64,000 nucleotides of DNA from Isoptericola cucumis (GCF_014635665.1 NZ_BMDG01000004.1:348349-412348); one strand, 5' to 3'. Numbered from the stretch's first letter, positions 1 to 8,919 are shown. A program made the numbers and translations. The notes: a model not told the origin generated them from the letters alone.

Positions 1-274
1 CGTCGAGGGCGACGATCTCCACCCGCTCCAGCTCGACACCGACCGCACCGAGCAGGTCGCGCAGCAGGTCGTGCGTCATGGGTCGGGGGGTGACGAGGCC
101 CGCCTGCGCCATGGCGATGGCGGACGCCTCGCGCGCGCCGATGACGATCGGCACGGCCAGGTTGGCGGCGGCGTCCAGCAGCAGCACGACGATCTCCTGG
201 TCGCGCTGCTGCTGCCTCACACCCATGACCTCGACCGGGACCATCGGGGCGTCGCTCGGCTCGTTGCCGTCCAC
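1..274 (-). CDS. Bifunctional nuclease family protein (DUF151), 3' end outside the window
   Basis: About 91 N-terminal codons are visible. The protein reads VPVEVMGVRQQQRDQEIVVL and then continues with VPIVIGAREASAIAMAQAG and RPMTHDLL, the conserved core of the DUF151/BFN family (proteins with reported DNase/RNase activity; the actinobacterial role is unclear). It follows ftsR on the same strand, as Rv1829 follows Rv1828 in Mycobacterium tuberculosis. The start is uncertain: GTG at 274 is used here, with GTG at 283 and ATG at 244 as alternatives, and none has a strong Shine-Dalgarno. A 141-bp gap separates it from ftsR, so it may have its own promoter; I could not pick one out. Confidence 0.85.
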   Translation of the reverse strand, partial: MDGNEPSDAPMVPVEVMGVRQQQRDQEIVVLLLDAAANLAVPIVIGAREASAIAMAQAGLVTPRPMTHDLLRDLLGAVGVELERVEIVALD

Positions 275-415
275 CCGATCCACGGTACGACGCCCGCCGC
301 CCACCCGTCGTGCGGGGGCGCGCACCGATTCGTGCAGACACCGTGACGGGGTGCGTCCCGGCGAGGATGCTCCGGGTCTCGGCGTTCGTGCCCGCCCGGT
401 GCCGCCGTCAGGACG

Positions 416-1162
416 TCACATGAGGTCGCCGGTGCCGCGCCGCACCCACGCCGTGTGCAGCCGGGCGAGCAGCTCACCGATCTCGGCGGCGAGCTCGGCG
501 CCCTGCGCCCGCGCCGACGGGGTCTGCTGGCTGCGGTACGGGGCGACGAGCTGGTCCACGAGCCCGACGTGCCGGTCGGCCGACGTGCGCAGCGACCGCA
601 GGTGACGCGGCTCGATGCCGTGCTCCGCCAGCCGTGACGCGATCCGCACCACGTCGGGGGCCCCGGCGTCGAGCTGACCGCCCGCGCCCTCCCGCAGCAC
701 ACCGGCCGACACGAGCTGCTGCACGAAGCCCGTCGAGGTCCCGGTCGCCTCCGCCACCGACTCCGCCGTCCACCGGCGACGGGCGGGAGAGTCCGCCGAG
801 GTCGCCTCCGCGAGGCGCGGGGCCGGCCCGGGCGCGGGCTCCCCCGCGTCCATCTCCGCCAGCCGCTCCTTGATGACCTTCAGCGGCAGGTAGGAGTCGC
901 GCTGCTCGGTGAGGACGAACCGCAGCCGCTCGACGTCTGCGGCGCTGTACTGCCGGTACCCGGACGGGGTGCGCACCGGCTCGATCAGGCCCTGGTCCTC
1001 CAGGAACCGCAGCTTCGAGTGCGACACCGACGGGAACTCCGGGCCGAGCAGGGCCAGGACGTCCGAGATGCGCATTGTCGCCTGACGCGAGATGCCACGC
1101 GGCCAGGCCTCGGGGGTGTCGTCCGCCGGCGGCTCGCCCTGCGCCGCCCGCGCCACCGTCAC
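416..1162 (-). CDS. ftsR: MerR-family transcriptional regulator, FtsR type
   Basis: 248 aa. A MerR winged-helix DNA-binding domain occupies about residues 30-100 (RISDVLALLG, then SKLRFLEDQGLIEP and SGYRQYSAADVERLRF). A helical C-terminal effector half lacks metal-binding cysteines. Position and sequence match Corynebacterium glutamicum FtsR (Cg1631, an activator of ftsZ) and M. tuberculosis Rv1828. The GTG start overlaps the garA stop by 4 nt (GTGA), so translation is probably coupled. An internal Met about 30 codons in, at the head of the MerR domain, is a possible alternative start. The ftsZ-activator role is transferred from the Corynebacterium orthologue and not visible in the sequence. 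Confidence 0.85.
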   Translation of the reverse strand: MTVARAAQGEPPADDTPEAWPRGISRQATMRISDVLALLGPEFPSVSHSKLRFLEDQGLIEPVRTPSGYRQYSAADVERLRFVLTEQRDSYLPLKVIKERLAEMDAGEPAPGPAPRLAEATSADSPARRRWTAESVAEATGTSTGFVQQLVSAGVLREGAGGQLDAGAPDVVRIASRLAEHGIEPRHLRSLRTSADRHVGLVDQLVAPYRSQQTPSARAQGAELAAEIGELLARLHTAWVRRGTGDLM

Positions 1163-1635
1163 GACGCCGGCGCCTGCGGGTCCCGCGGCGCCTGCGGGCT
1201 GGCGTGGAACGACATGCGGAACTTGCCGATCTGGACCTCGTCGCCCGTGGTGAGCGGGGCCGCGTCGATCCGCTCGCGGTTGACGTACGTGCCGTTGAGG
1301 GAGCCGATGTCGCGGACCACGAACCGGTCCCCCTCACGGACGAACTCCGCGTGCTTGCGCGACACCGTGACGTCGTCCAGGAAGATGTCCGCCCGCTCGC
1401 TGCGCCCGGCGACCGACCGGTCCGTGTCCAGCAGGAACCGCTCGCCCACGGCCCCCGAGCCGTACTGCACGACCAGCAGGGCCGAGTGTCGCGGAAGAGC
1501 GGCGACCGCGGCCGCCTCCTCCGCCGTCAGCGGGATGCGGAACGCCTGCTCCTCCGCGGGCGCACCGACACGGCCCAGGTGAGCCGTCGTGTCGGCTGCA
1601 GCCTGGTGCGGCGGAAGAGCGCGGGGGTCGGTCAT
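1159..1635 (-). CDS. garA: FHA-domain metabolic regulator GarA/OdhI
   Basis: 158 aa. A C-terminal forkhead-associated domain (about 70-140) shows the phosphothreonine-pocket motifs GRS, SRKHAEF and GSLNGTYVN. A flexible N-terminus contains a DTT triplet (Thr16/Thr17) at the place of the ETTS motif that PknB/PknG-type kinases phosphorylate in GarA. In Mycobacterium and Corynebacterium the unphosphorylated form inhibits 2-oxoglutarate dehydrogenase and adjusts glutamate metabolism. The ATG at 1635 is preceded by GGAGG with good spacing. It lies 154 bp from the DUF881 gene upstream and overlaps ftsR downstream, so garA-ftsR is one transcription unit. Confidence 0.93.
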   Translation of the reverse strand: MTDPRALPPHQAAADTTAHLGRVGAPAEEQAFRIPLTAEEAAAVAALPRHSALLVVQYGSGAVGERFLLDTDRSVAGRSERADIFLDDVTVSRKHAEFVREGDRFVVRDIGSLNGTYVNRERIDAAPLTTGDEVQIGKFRMSFHASPQAPRDPQAPAS

Positions 1636-1789
1636 CAGTCCTCCATCAAGGTAGGGCCGGGTGGTCGGGCGACGCTGCTGCCGAGGCGGTCCCGGTGCGC
1701 GGTGCCCCACGGAAGGTTGTGCGTCCGACGTGCGCCGTCGTCCGCCCAACCTACCCCGTGACGCCCGCAGGCGGGAAGCCCGCCCGGCG

Positions 1790-3061
1790 TCACTCGGTGG
1801 GCTCCTGCGGCGTCGCGAACTGCGGTTCGGCCGGTTCGCGCACCGCGGTGATCTCCACGCGGTCGCGCGTGGTCGTGGTGGCCTCGGCCCCCGCGGTGCG
1901 CACCGTGGCGAGCGCGCCACCGGGGATCTCCAGCGCACGGTCCATCGTCTGCGGGTCACCGATCACCGTCCACACGTACGGGGACTCGAGCGGCTCGTCG
2001 TCGACGACGATCGCCCCGTCCTCGTCGCGGAACCAGGTCGAGGTCACCAGCCGCACGCCGTTGACCTCCACGACCTCCGCGCCCGCGTTGCGCAGCTCCT
2101 CGAGCACGTTGAACAGCTGTGCCGCCTCCAGGACACCGCCCGGGTCGGCGATCTCGATCCGCACGCCGGGCCCCTCGGCAGGCAGGCGCCCCGACAAGAT
2201 GCCTTCCGACTCGGCCCGCTGCTGCGCGAGCTCGAGCGCGGACTGCGCCTGACCGGACCCCGACTCCAGGTCGTCCCGCGTGTCCTCCAGGCCGGCGACC
2301 TCCGCAGAGAGCTGCTCCGCCCGGTTCGTCACCTCGTCCAGGAGGCGTACCAGGTCCTCCTGACGTGCCGACGAGAGCTGGTCCGACGCCGACTGCTGCA
2401 CCTGGACGACGAGGGCGAACCCCAGGGCCGCGCACAGCACGCCCGCGAGGATCTGCGACCGCGCCGCCCGGGGGCGCAGCGCCGCACCCAGACGCCGCCA
2501 CCCGCTCGTGGGCCCACCCTCCGCAGGCGTGCCGGCGCTCGCGGCCGCCGCCTGCTCGTCGGCGGCGGGGCGGACAGGCTCGCCGTCGGGGTCGGGTTCC
2601 GTGTCGTCGTGCGTGTCGTCGCGCCGCCCGGCTCGGTCGTCGTCCTCGGGTGCCGGCTCCGCCGTCCCCGGCGCGACCGGGGCGTGCGTGCCGTCCGGTT
2701 CCGCATCCTCGTCGGCGGCGCGCTCCGTCGGCGGCGCGTCGACGACCTCCGGCTCGGTCTCCGGCTCGTCCGCGGTGCCGTCGCGGTCGGAGTCGTCCGC
2801 CGTGACGTCGGGGGGCGACGGGAGGTCCTCCTCGGGGACGGGGTCCTCCGCCGGATCCTCGACGTCGTCGCCGGCCTCCTCGTCGGGGCCGTCGGTCTCC
2901 GGCTCGACGTCGTCGCCACGGGGGTCGACGTCCTCCGTGGCGGACGCGCCGTCGCCGTGCTCGGTCGCTTCGTCGGGCGTTCCGTCGGTCGCGGGTCCGG
3001 CCTCGTCCTGCTGCGGCTCGTCCGGCTCGTCGCCGGGACGCCCCGGGGTGCCGCTGCTCAT
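1790..3061 (-). CDS. DUF881 membrane protein with long acidic N-terminus
   Basis: 423 aa. Residues 1-185 are a low-complexity Asp/Glu/Pro/Thr-rich segment, presumably cytoplasmic. One transmembrane helix follows (about 203-221), then a coiled coil (about 222-275) and an extracytoplasmic DUF881 domain with EGPGVRIEIAD and the NVLEELRNAGAEVVEVNG core. The ATG overlaps the Sbp stop by 4 nt. It is the second DUF881 copy in the cluster and corresponds in position to Rv1825. Function is unknown; conservation beside a phospholipid synthase gene and a division regulator suggests an envelope role (inference). The acidic tail is the unusual part and is absent from the other copy. Confidence 0.9.
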   Translation of the reverse strand: MSSGTPGRPGDEPDEPQQDEAGPATDGTPDEATEHGDGASATEDVDPRGDDVEPETDGPDEEAGDDVEDPAEDPVPEEDLPSPPDVTADDSDRDGTADEPETEPEVVDAPPTERAADEDAEPDGTHAPVAPGTAEPAPEDDDRAGRRDDTHDDTEPDPDGEPVRPAADEQAAAASAGTPAEGGPTSGWRRLGAALRPRAARSQILAGVLCAALGFALVVQVQQSASDQLSSARQEDLVRLLDEVTNRAEQLSAEVAGLEDTRDDLESGSGQAQSALELAQQRAESEGILSGRLPAEGPGVRIEIADPGGVLEAAQLFNVLEELRNAGAEVVEVNGVRLVTSTWFRDEDGAIVVDDEPLESPYVWTVIGDPQTMDRALEIPGGALATVRTAGAEATTTTRDRVEITAVREPAEPQFATPQEPTE

Positions 3062-3390
3062 GCCTTGAACAGGTGCCGGCGGATGGCGGCGGCGTTGGAG
3101 AAGATCCGGATGCCGAGCACCACGACCACGGCGGTCGACAGCTGCGAGCCCACGCCGAGCTGGTCGCCGAGGAACACGATGAACGCCGCGACGACGACGT
3201 TCGACAGGAACGACACCAGGAAGACCTTGTCGTCGAACAGCCCGTCGAGCTTGGCGCGCAACCCGCCGAAGAGGGCGTCGAGCGCCGCCACCACCGCGAT
3301 AGGGAGATACGGCTGCAGCGCGACAGGCACGGTGGGCTGCAGCACCAGGCCGGCGACCACGCCGACCACGAGCCCGACCACGGCGATCAT
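3058..3390 (-). CDS. sbp: Small basic protein (Sbp, DUF1290)
   Basis: 110 aa. It has three to four hydrophobic segments starting at residue 1 (MIAVVGLVVGVVAGLV), a short hydrophilic loop LRAKLDGLFDDKV and a basic C-terminal end (AAIRRHLFKA). These fit the DUF1290/Sbp family, first named beside the Bacillus division genes and conserved as Rv1824 in actinobacteria. It overlaps both flanking DUF881 genes by 4 nt, so the three proteins are probably made together and may form a membrane complex (inference). Confidence 0.92.
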   Translation of the reverse strand: MIAVVGLVVGVVAGLVLQPTVPVALQPYLPIAVVAALDALFGGLRAKLDGLFDDKVFLVSFLSNVVVAAFIVFLGDQLGVGSQLSTAVVVVLGIRIFSNAAAIRRHLFKA

Positions 3391-4331
3391 GGGCGTTCCT
3401 CCTGCGTCTCTTCCTCGGTCTCATCCTCGGTACCGGTCACGCTGTCGTCGCCGCTGCCGCCCACCGGGCTCGCGTGACGCAGAGTCTGCGTCCCGACCCC
3501 CGGCAGCTCGAGCTCGCTCTGCGGGACCACGCTGGAGGAGATCCCGTAGCGCGACCCGAGGAGCTGCAGGTACGCCGGAGCGCCGGTCCGAGCGTACGCG
3601 GTCTGCATCGAGTCCTGGTCACCCACCGCGTGGATGACGTAGGTGGGCCCGGACAGCGGCACGAGGTCCACGAGGATCGCGTCCCCGGCGTTGCGGATCG
3701 CCGACATCGACGTGAGCCGCTGGCCGTCCACCGCGATCGCCTCCGCACCCGACGCCCACAGCGCGTTGACGACGGTCTGCACGTCGGCGTCGCGCACGCG
3801 CGAGCTCGGGTCGGTCTCCGCGTCCTCGAGCCCGCCGCCCCCGTCGGAGACCGTCACGACCAGCCCCGGCCCCGTCACCGGCGTGGACCCGTTCACGACG
3901 CCGTCGAGACGGAGGGTCTCCAGCAGCGCCGGGTCCTGACTCTCCAGCGCCGTGTGCTGCAGGGCCTCGATCTCGGCGCTGAGCCGCACCGACCGCGCCC
4001 GCAGGTCGTCGCCCGTCTCCCGCCGCTCCACGATCTGGTCCTCGAGCACCTGACGGGCCTCGGAGACCCCGGCCTCGGGCGCTCGCAGCTCGCGCGCGGC
4101 AGAGACGGTCAGCAGGCCCAGCAGAACGCCGAGCAGGAGGAGCAGGACCACACCCGAACCGCGCCGGCGGCGAGGCACGTCGTCGCCTCGGGCCGCGCGA
4201 CGGGCGGCAGCCTCCGCGTAGCCCGGGTCGAGCGGCTTCTCCATGACCTCGACGAGGAGCGTCATCGACTCGTCGGGGCGGCGCGCCCGCGGGCCGGCCG
4301 CCCCGGGCCGCGTCGGGGTCGGTGCGGTCAT
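3387..4331 (-). CDS. DUF881 membrane protein, first copy
   Basis: 314 aa. An N-terminal cytoplasmic region ends in a basic stop RRRRGSG. A single transmembrane helix follows at about 59-78, then a coiled-coil stretch (about 88-130) and a DUF881 domain (VTGPGLVVTVSDG, NALWASGAEAIAVDGQRL, PTYVIHAVGD). The C-terminus is acidic. The ATG at 4331 overlaps the stop of the phosphatidyltransferase gene by 4 nt (ATGA). The equivalent in M. tuberculosis is Rv1823. No enzymatic motif is visible. Confidence 0.92.
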   Translation of the reverse strand: MTAPTPTRPGAAGPRARRPDESMTLLVEVMEKPLDPGYAEAAARRAARGDDVPRRRRGSGVVLLLLLGVLLGLLTVSAARELRAPEAGVSEARQVLEDQIVERRETGDDLRARSVRLSAEIEALQHTALESQDPALLETLRLDGVVNGSTPVTGPGLVVTVSDGGGGLEDAETDPSSRVRDADVQTVVNALWASGAEAIAVDGQRLTSMSAIRNAGDAILVDLVPLSGPTYVIHAVGDQDSMQTAYARTGAPAYLQLLGSRYGISSSVVPQSELELPGVGTQTLRHASPVGGSGDDSVTGTEDETEEETQEERP

Positions 4332-4924
4332 GCCTGTGCCTCCCCCGGGGCGTCGTCCGCGACGACGAGATCACGCGTCTGCCGCGCGTACTGGACCCCG
4401 GCCACCCAGTACAGTCCCACGCCCCACCACGTGAACGCCCAGCCGACGACGCTCGCCACCGCCCCGAGCGCCCCGGGCGCCGTCGCGAGCAGCAGGAGCG
4501 GGAACGCGTACAGCAGGGCGAACGTCGCCGCCTTGCCCACGAAGCTGACCTCCAGCGGCCCGTACCCGCGGCGCGCCAGCACCGGCGCCAGGCAGGCAAG
4601 CATGACGTCACGCGCCAGGATCACCACCACGAGCCACAGCGGGACGATGTCCCGCCACGCCAGGCCCACGAGGCTCACGAGGATGAACAGGCGGTCGGCG
4701 GCGGGATCGAGCACCTGCCCGAGCCGCGTGACCTGGTTCAGCCGCCGCGCCAGCACGCCGTCAAGCCAGTCCGAGAAGCCGGAGAACGCCAGCACGGCGA
4801 GGGCCCACACGTCCTGACCGACCACGATGAGCACCGCGAAGACCGGCACCAGCGCCAGACGCACCAGGCTCACCAGGTTCGGGACCGTGAGGACCGCACT
4901 GCTGATCTCCTGGCCTGGCTGCAC
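4328..4924 (-). CDS. CDP-alcohol phosphatidyltransferase, PgsA/cardiolipin-synthase-like
   Basis: 198 aa integral membrane enzyme. The CDP-alcohol phosphotransferase signature D-x2-DG-x2-AR-x8-G-x3-D-x3-D is intact (SDWLDGVLARRLN followed by GQVLDPAADR). It transfers a phosphatidyl group from CDP-diacylglycerol to an alcohol such as glycerol-3-phosphate or phosphatidylglycerol; the acceptor cannot be told from the sequence. Its position before DUF881-Sbp-DUF881 matches pgsA2 (Rv1822). GTG at 4924 is chosen because an AGGA lies about 7 nt upstream; GTG at 4930 would place that AGGA too close. It heads the minus-strand cluster that runs to the left edge. Confidence 0.88.
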   Translation of the reverse strand: MQPGQEISSAVLTVPNLVSLVRLALVPVFAVLIVVGQDVWALAVLAFSGFSDWLDGVLARRLNQVTRLGQVLDPAADRLFILVSLVGLAWRDIVPLWLVVVILARDVMLACLAPVLARRGYGPLEVSFVGKAATFALLYAFPLLLLATAPGALGAVASVVGWAFTWWGVGLYWVAGVQYARQTRDLVVADDAPGEAQA

Positions 4925-5180
4925 GCGCACATCCTACGCAGCGGGGACAAGCCGATTCCGCACCGCAACGACCGAGCAGTGGCCGAACTCACCGAGCCTC
5001 GCCGACCGGCCGGGCCGCCGACCGCGTACGATGGGAGCACCTTCGGAGTTCGTCGTGCCTCCCGTGTGTTCGTGCGACCTCGGCCCAAGAGCCAGGTCTG
5101 GTGTGTGTCCGGGAACCAGCGACCGCCTCGCCCCTCCGGCGTCGCAGGACTCCTCCCACCACCGAACGAACGGCATCTTC

Positions 5181-7046
5181 TTGAGCACTGACTCGACCCT
5201 GCCCACCGACGCCCCCACGGCGACGACCGACTCCACCGACTCCCCCGCCGGCCCCACGTTCAGCGACCTGAACCTGCCGGCCCCCCTGCAGGCCGCCGTC
5301 GACGACCTCGGCTTCGCCACCCCCTCCCCGATCCAGGCCCGCGCCATCCCCGCGCTGCTGGACGGCCGCGACATCACCGGCGTCGCGCAGACCGGCACCG
5401 GCAAGACCGCCGCCTTCGCACTCCCCCTGCTCGCGGCCGTCGACCCCGACGCCAGCGTCGCCCGCGGTCACGTGCAGGCCCTCGTCCTCACCCCGACCCG
5501 CGAGCTCGCCATCCAGGTCGCGGAGGCCGTCGAGTCGTTCGCCACGCACCTGCCCGGCCTGCACGTCCTGCCCGTGTACGGCGGGTCGCCGTACCCCCCG
5601 CAGCAGCGCGCCCTGCGCGACGGCGTCCACGTCGTCGTCGGCACCCCCGGCCGTGTCATGGACCACCTCGAGCGGGGCGTGCTCTCCCTCGAGGACGTCA
5701 AGTTCCTCGTGCTCGACGAGGCCGACGAGATGCTCCGCATGGGGTTCGCCGAGGACGTCGAGACGATCTTCAGCCAGGCTCCCGCCAAGCGCCAGGTCGC
5801 CCTCTTCTCCGCGACCATGCCGCCCGCGATCCGCGCCGTCGCCGACCACCACATGACCGACCCGGTGCAGATCACCGTGGACCGGCAGTCGAGCACCACC
5901 AGCACGGTCGAGCAGACCTACGCCGTGGTGCCCTTCCGTCACAAGGTCGGCTCCCTGGTGCGGGTCCTCGCCACCTCCGACGCCGACGCCACCATCGTCT
6001 TCACGCGCACCCGCAAGGACGCCGAGGAGGTCGGCGCCGCCCTGGTGGAGCGCGGCACCTCCGCCGCCACCATCTCCGGCGACGTCGCCCAGAAGGAGCG
6101 CGAGAAGATCGTCGAGCGCCTGCGCTCCGGCGCGCTCGACGTCCTGGTCGCGACCGACGTCGCCGCCCGCGGGCTCGACGTCGACCGCATCGGCCTCGTC
6201 GTCAACTTCGACATCCCCCGCGAGCCCGAGGCGTACGTGCACCGCATCGGCCGCACCGGCCGCGCCGGGCGCAAGGGCCGCGCGATGTCCTTCGTCACGC
6301 CCCACGAGCGGGGCAAGCTCAAGCACATCGAGCGGACCATCCGCACCCAGCTCACCGAGGTGGAGATCCCCTCCCCCCGCGACGTCTCGCAGCACCGCGC
6401 ACGGCGCCTCCTGGACGCCGTCGGCACTCGTGTCGAGGCGGGCCGCCTCGACCTCTACACGCAGATGCTCCGTGAGCGGGCCGCGGCGACCGGGACCGAC
6501 GCTCCCGTGGGCGATGCACCCTCCGACGCACCCTCCGACGGGCAGGACGTCCTGCAGGTCGCGGCCGCCCTCCTGGCGCTCGCGGTCGGCGACGACGGCC
6601 CCCAGCAGCGGGCCGCACAGGAGGAGCACGACCGTGAGCGCGCCGAGGCCAAGGGCGGTCGCAACCGCGAGACGCACCGTGCGGAGCGCGACGGCGACCG
6701 CGCCGTCCGGCACCCGCGTGCCGACGGCGACCGGGGCCGGCCCGTCCGGCGCTCGCCCGACGGCACCCGGTACCGCATCTCGGTCGGTCACACGCACGGC
6801 GCGCAGCCGCGCGGCATCGTCGGCGCCCTCACCCACGAGGGCGGCCTGTCCGGCAGCGACATCGGGAAGATCGACATCTTCGGGAACTTCTCGCTGGTGG
6901 ACATCTCCCGGCCGCTCGACGACGCGACGATGAGCCGCATCGGCCGGGCGCACGTCGCCGGCAAGGCCCTGCGGATCTCCCTCGACAAGGGGGCGCCGGA
7001 GCGTCGCGCCCCGCGCTCCGAGCGCCGGCCCGCCGCGGCCCGCTGA
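5181..7046 (+). CDS. deaD: DEAD-box RNA helicase, DeaD/CsdA type
   Basis: 621 aa. Helicase motifs are complete: Q-motif region FSDLNLP...PSPIQARAIP, Walker A AQTGTGKT, PTRELA, TPGR, DEAD (VLDEADEML), SAT, ARGLD and HRIGRTGRAGR. A C-terminal DbpA/CsdA-like RNA-binding domain (about 530-610: RYRISVGH, IGKIDIFGNFSLVDIS) distinguishes it from RhlE-type proteins. The likely role is ribosome assembly and mRNA unwinding, especially in the cold. The best start is TTG at 5181, just before the STDSTLP sequence; it has no clear Shine-Dalgarno, so it could be wrong. A long leader upstream (4925-5180) suggests 5'-UTR control, and transcription ends at the 7063-7108 hairpin. Confidence 0.93.
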   Translation: MSTDSTLPTDAPTATTDSTDSPAGPTFSDLNLPAPLQAAVDDLGFATPSPIQARAIPALLDGRDITGVAQTGTGKTAAFALPLLAAVDPDASVARGHVQALVLTPTRELAIQVAEAVESFATHLPGLHVLPVYGGSPYPPQQRALRDGVHVVVGTPGRVMDHLERGVLSLEDVKFLVLDEADEMLRMGFAEDVETIFSQAPAKRQVALFSATMPPAIRAVADHHMTDPVQITVDRQSSTTSTVEQTYAVVPFRHKVGSLVRVLATSDADATIVFTRTRKDAEEVGAALVERGTSAATISGDVAQKEREKIVERLRSGALDVLVATDVAARGLDVDRIGLVVNFDIPREPEAYVHRIGRTGRAGRKGRAMSFVTPHERGKLKHIERTIRTQLTEVEIPSPRDVSQHRARRLLDAVGTRVEAGRLDLYTQMLRERAAATGTDAPVGDAPSDAPSDGQDVLQVAAALLALAVGDDGPQQRAAQEEHDRERAEAKGGRNRETHRAERDGDRAVRHPRADGDRGRPVRRSPDGTRYRISVGHTHGAQPRGIVGALTHEGGLSGSDIGKIDIFGNFSLVDISRPLDDATMSRIGRAHVAGKALRISLDKGAPERRAPRSERRPAAAR

Positions 7047-7062
7047 CGCGGCCGCACCACCG

Positions 7063-7108
7063 ACGCACGAGGCCCGCCCCGGGATCACCCGGGGCGGGCC
7101 TCGTGCGT
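7063..7108. terminator. Bidirectional intrinsic terminator, 21-bp perfect stem
   Basis: Arms 7063-7083 and 7088-7108 are exact reverse complements around the 4-nt loop ATCA. The structure lies between the convergent helicase gene and the PH-domain gene. There is no T-tract, which is usual for high-G+C actinobacteria. Confidence 0.85.
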
Positions 7109-7134
7109 CTGGGGAGCTGCGTCAGACCGGTCGG

Positions 7135-7632
7135 TCAGGCGGGGTCGGTCGCCTCGCCGAGCTCGGTGACCAGCCCGCGCAGGCGGCGCGCCTCGCCCAT
7201 CCCTCGCTCGCCGTCGGCCCGCTGGACCGCCATCACGGCGAGGGTGCCGCCGTCGGCCAGGTCGAGCCGGACCCACGGGTCACCTGGCCCGAGCCGGACC
7301 TCGACGATCTCCGGCCAGGCGAGCCGGCGGGTGTAGATGAGGTTGCGGACCGTGAGCACCTCCGGCGCCGGGACGGCGTGGACTCCCCCCAGCCGCCACA
7401 GCAGCCAGGTCACCGCCAGGGCGAAGGCGACGAAGGAGATCTTGGTGGCCGCCGAGGCGCCGAGCGGGCCGTTCGCCGTCAGGCCGACGACGACGCTGCC
7501 GCCCGCGGCCACCACCCACACGAACCATGCCGACACCCGGCCCCAGAGCGGTCGGAAGGTGCGCCAACGCTCGTCGTCACGCCCCGGGCCGACGGGGCCG
7601 GGCCCCGAACCGTCGCGATCGGTCGTGCGCAT
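7135..7632 (-). CDS. PH-domain membrane protein
   Basis: 165 aa. Two adjacent hydrophobic segments (about residues 34-55 and 62-80) are followed by a bacterial PH-like domain (TVRNLIYTRRLAWPEIVEVRL, then WVRLDLADGG), the layout of small bPH proteins found downstream of hisG in many Micrococcales. Function is unknown. ATG at 7632 is used; upstream in-frame GTG codons and a codon at 7677 are possible alternatives. It is transcribed in the same direction as hisG with a 58-bp gap. Confidence 0.8.
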   Translation of the reverse strand: MRTTDRDGSGPGPVGPGRDDERWRTFRPLWGRVSAWFVWVVAAGGSVVVGLTANGPLGASAATKISFVAFALAVTWLLWRLGGVHAVPAPEVLTVRNLIYTRRLAWPEIVEVRLGPGDPWVRLDLADGGTLAVMAVQRADGERGMGEARRLRGLVTELGEATDPA

Positions 7633-7690
7633 GCTCACCACGCTGCCACCACGGCCAGGTGCTCGACACCCGGCCACCCCGGCAGGCGCG

Positions 7691-8539
7691 TCACAGCCTG
7701 CTGGCGTGGATCGACGTCACGATGATCCCGCGCGCCCCGACCTCGTACAGCGCGTCCATGACGCGGTTGGTGTCGCCCCGGCGGACCATCGACCGCACCG
7801 CGGCCGACTCCCCGTTGTGCAGCGGGGACACCGTGGGCGACTCGAACCCGGGCGTCACGGCCACGGCGGCGTCGACGAGCTCGATCGGCACGTCGTAGTC
7901 CATGAGCACGTACTCGTGGGCGGTGATGACGCCCTGCAGCCGGCGGGTCACGACCTGGAGCCCCTCGGGCTCGACGGCGTCCGCGTGCCGGATCAGCACG
8001 GCCTCGGAGCGCAGGATCGGCTCGCCGAAGATCTCCAGGCCCGCGGCCCGCAGCGTCGTGCCCGTCTCGACGACGTCGGCGATGACGTCGGCGACGCCGA
8101 GCTGCACCGAGCTCTCCACGGCGCCGTCGAGGTGCACGACGGCGGCGGGCTCGATGCCCTGCTCGGCCAGGTGCGCCCGGACGAGCGTCGTGTACGACGA
8201 CGCCACCCGCTTGCCGGCGATCTGCGCCACCTCGGTGACGGTGCCGGCCGGGGCGGCGAACCGGAAGGTCGACGACGCGAAGCCGAGCGGCAGGTGCTCG
8301 ACGGCGTCCGCCCCGGAGTCGAGGAGCAGGTCGCGGCCGGTGATCCCGGCGTCGACCGTCCCCGCCCCGACGTACACGGCGACGTCGCGGGGCCGCAGGA
8401 AGAAGAACTCGACCCCGTTGTCGGGGTCGGTGAGGACCAGCTCGCGGGTGTCGCGGCGCTGGCGGTAGCCGGCCTCCCGCAGCATCTCGCTGGCGGGGAC
8501 GGACAGGGAACCCTTGTTGGGGACGGCGATACGGAGCAC
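7691..8539 (-). CDS. hisG: ATP phosphoribosyltransferase, long form
   Basis: 282 aa. Catalyses the first step of histidine synthesis, joining ATP and PRPP. The sequence starts [13 protein letters not shown] and contains [11 protein letters not shown], followed by the C-terminal regulatory domain of the long, histidine-inhibited form ([14 protein letters not shown] is replaced here by [19 protein letters not shown], ending [15 protein letters not shown]). No HisZ partner is therefore needed. The GTG start has AGAGG upstream. It is paired with hisE, as in other actinobacteria. Confidence 0.96.
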   Translation of the reverse strand: MLRIAVPNKGSLSVPASEMLREAGYRQRRDTRELVLTDPDNGVEFFFLRPRDVAVYVGAGTVDAGITGRDLLLDSGADAVEHLPLGFASSTFRFAAPAGTVTEVAQIAGKRVASSYTTLVRAHLAEQGIEPAAVVHLDGAVESSVQLGVADVIADVVETGTTLRAAGLEIFGEPILRSEAVLIRHADAVEPEGLQVVTRRLQGVITAHEYVLMDYDVPIELVDAAVAVTPGFESPTVSPLHNGESAAVRSMVRRGDTNRVMDALYEVGARGIIVTSIHASRL

Positions 8540-8655
8540 GGAAACCTCTTCGGTCGGATCAGGTCGGCGGGACGGAGGCGGGTCGGCGGGCTGCGAGGCG
8601 CGCTCGGTGGTCGCGTGGACGGGCTCGTGGTGTGCGAGCGTCACGCGCCGGGCGC

Positions 8656-8919
8656 TCACAGATGCGCGTACACGTCCTCCAGGGTCATCCCCTTGGCCAG
8701 CATCAGCACCTGAAGGTGGTACAGCAGCTGCGAGATCTCCTCGGCCGCTGCCTCGTCGCTCTCGTGCTCGGCGGCCATCCAGACCTCGGCGGCCTCCTCG
8801 ACGATCTTCTTGCCGATCGCATGCACGCCGGCGTCCAGCTCTGCGACGGTCCCCGATCCTGCGGGGCGGGTCGCGGCCTTCTCGGACAGCTCGGCGAACA
8901 GGGAGTCGAAGGTCTTCAC
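8656..8919 (-). CDS. hisE: Phosphoribosyl-ATP pyrophosphatase
   Basis: 87 aa. Second step of histidine biosynthesis, hydrolysing phosphoribosyl-ATP to phosphoribosyl-AMP. An all-alpha MazG-like fold is indicated by [18 protein letters not shown], whose acidic residues bind Mg2+, and by [18 protein letters not shown]. The GTG at 8919 gives the family's usual length. A stand-alone HisE, with HisI elsewhere, is typical of actinobacteria. hisG follows after 116 bp. Confidence 0.95.
   Translation of the reverse strand: MKTFDSLFAELSEKAATRPAGSGTVAELDAGVHAIGKKIVEEAAEVWMAAEHESDEAAAEEISQLLYHLQVLMLAKGMTLEDVYAHL

Noticed and set aside
1661..3637. Long plus-strand frame opposite the DUF881 and Sbp genes
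   Set aside because: Opposes three genes with clear family features and overlapping starts; its Arg-rich translation is not protein-like.
4989..7088. Long antisense frame across the DEAD-box helicase gene
   Set aside because: Shadow of the helicase codons; composition is biased to Gly/Asp/Val/Arg and it lacks a ribosome site or family motifs.
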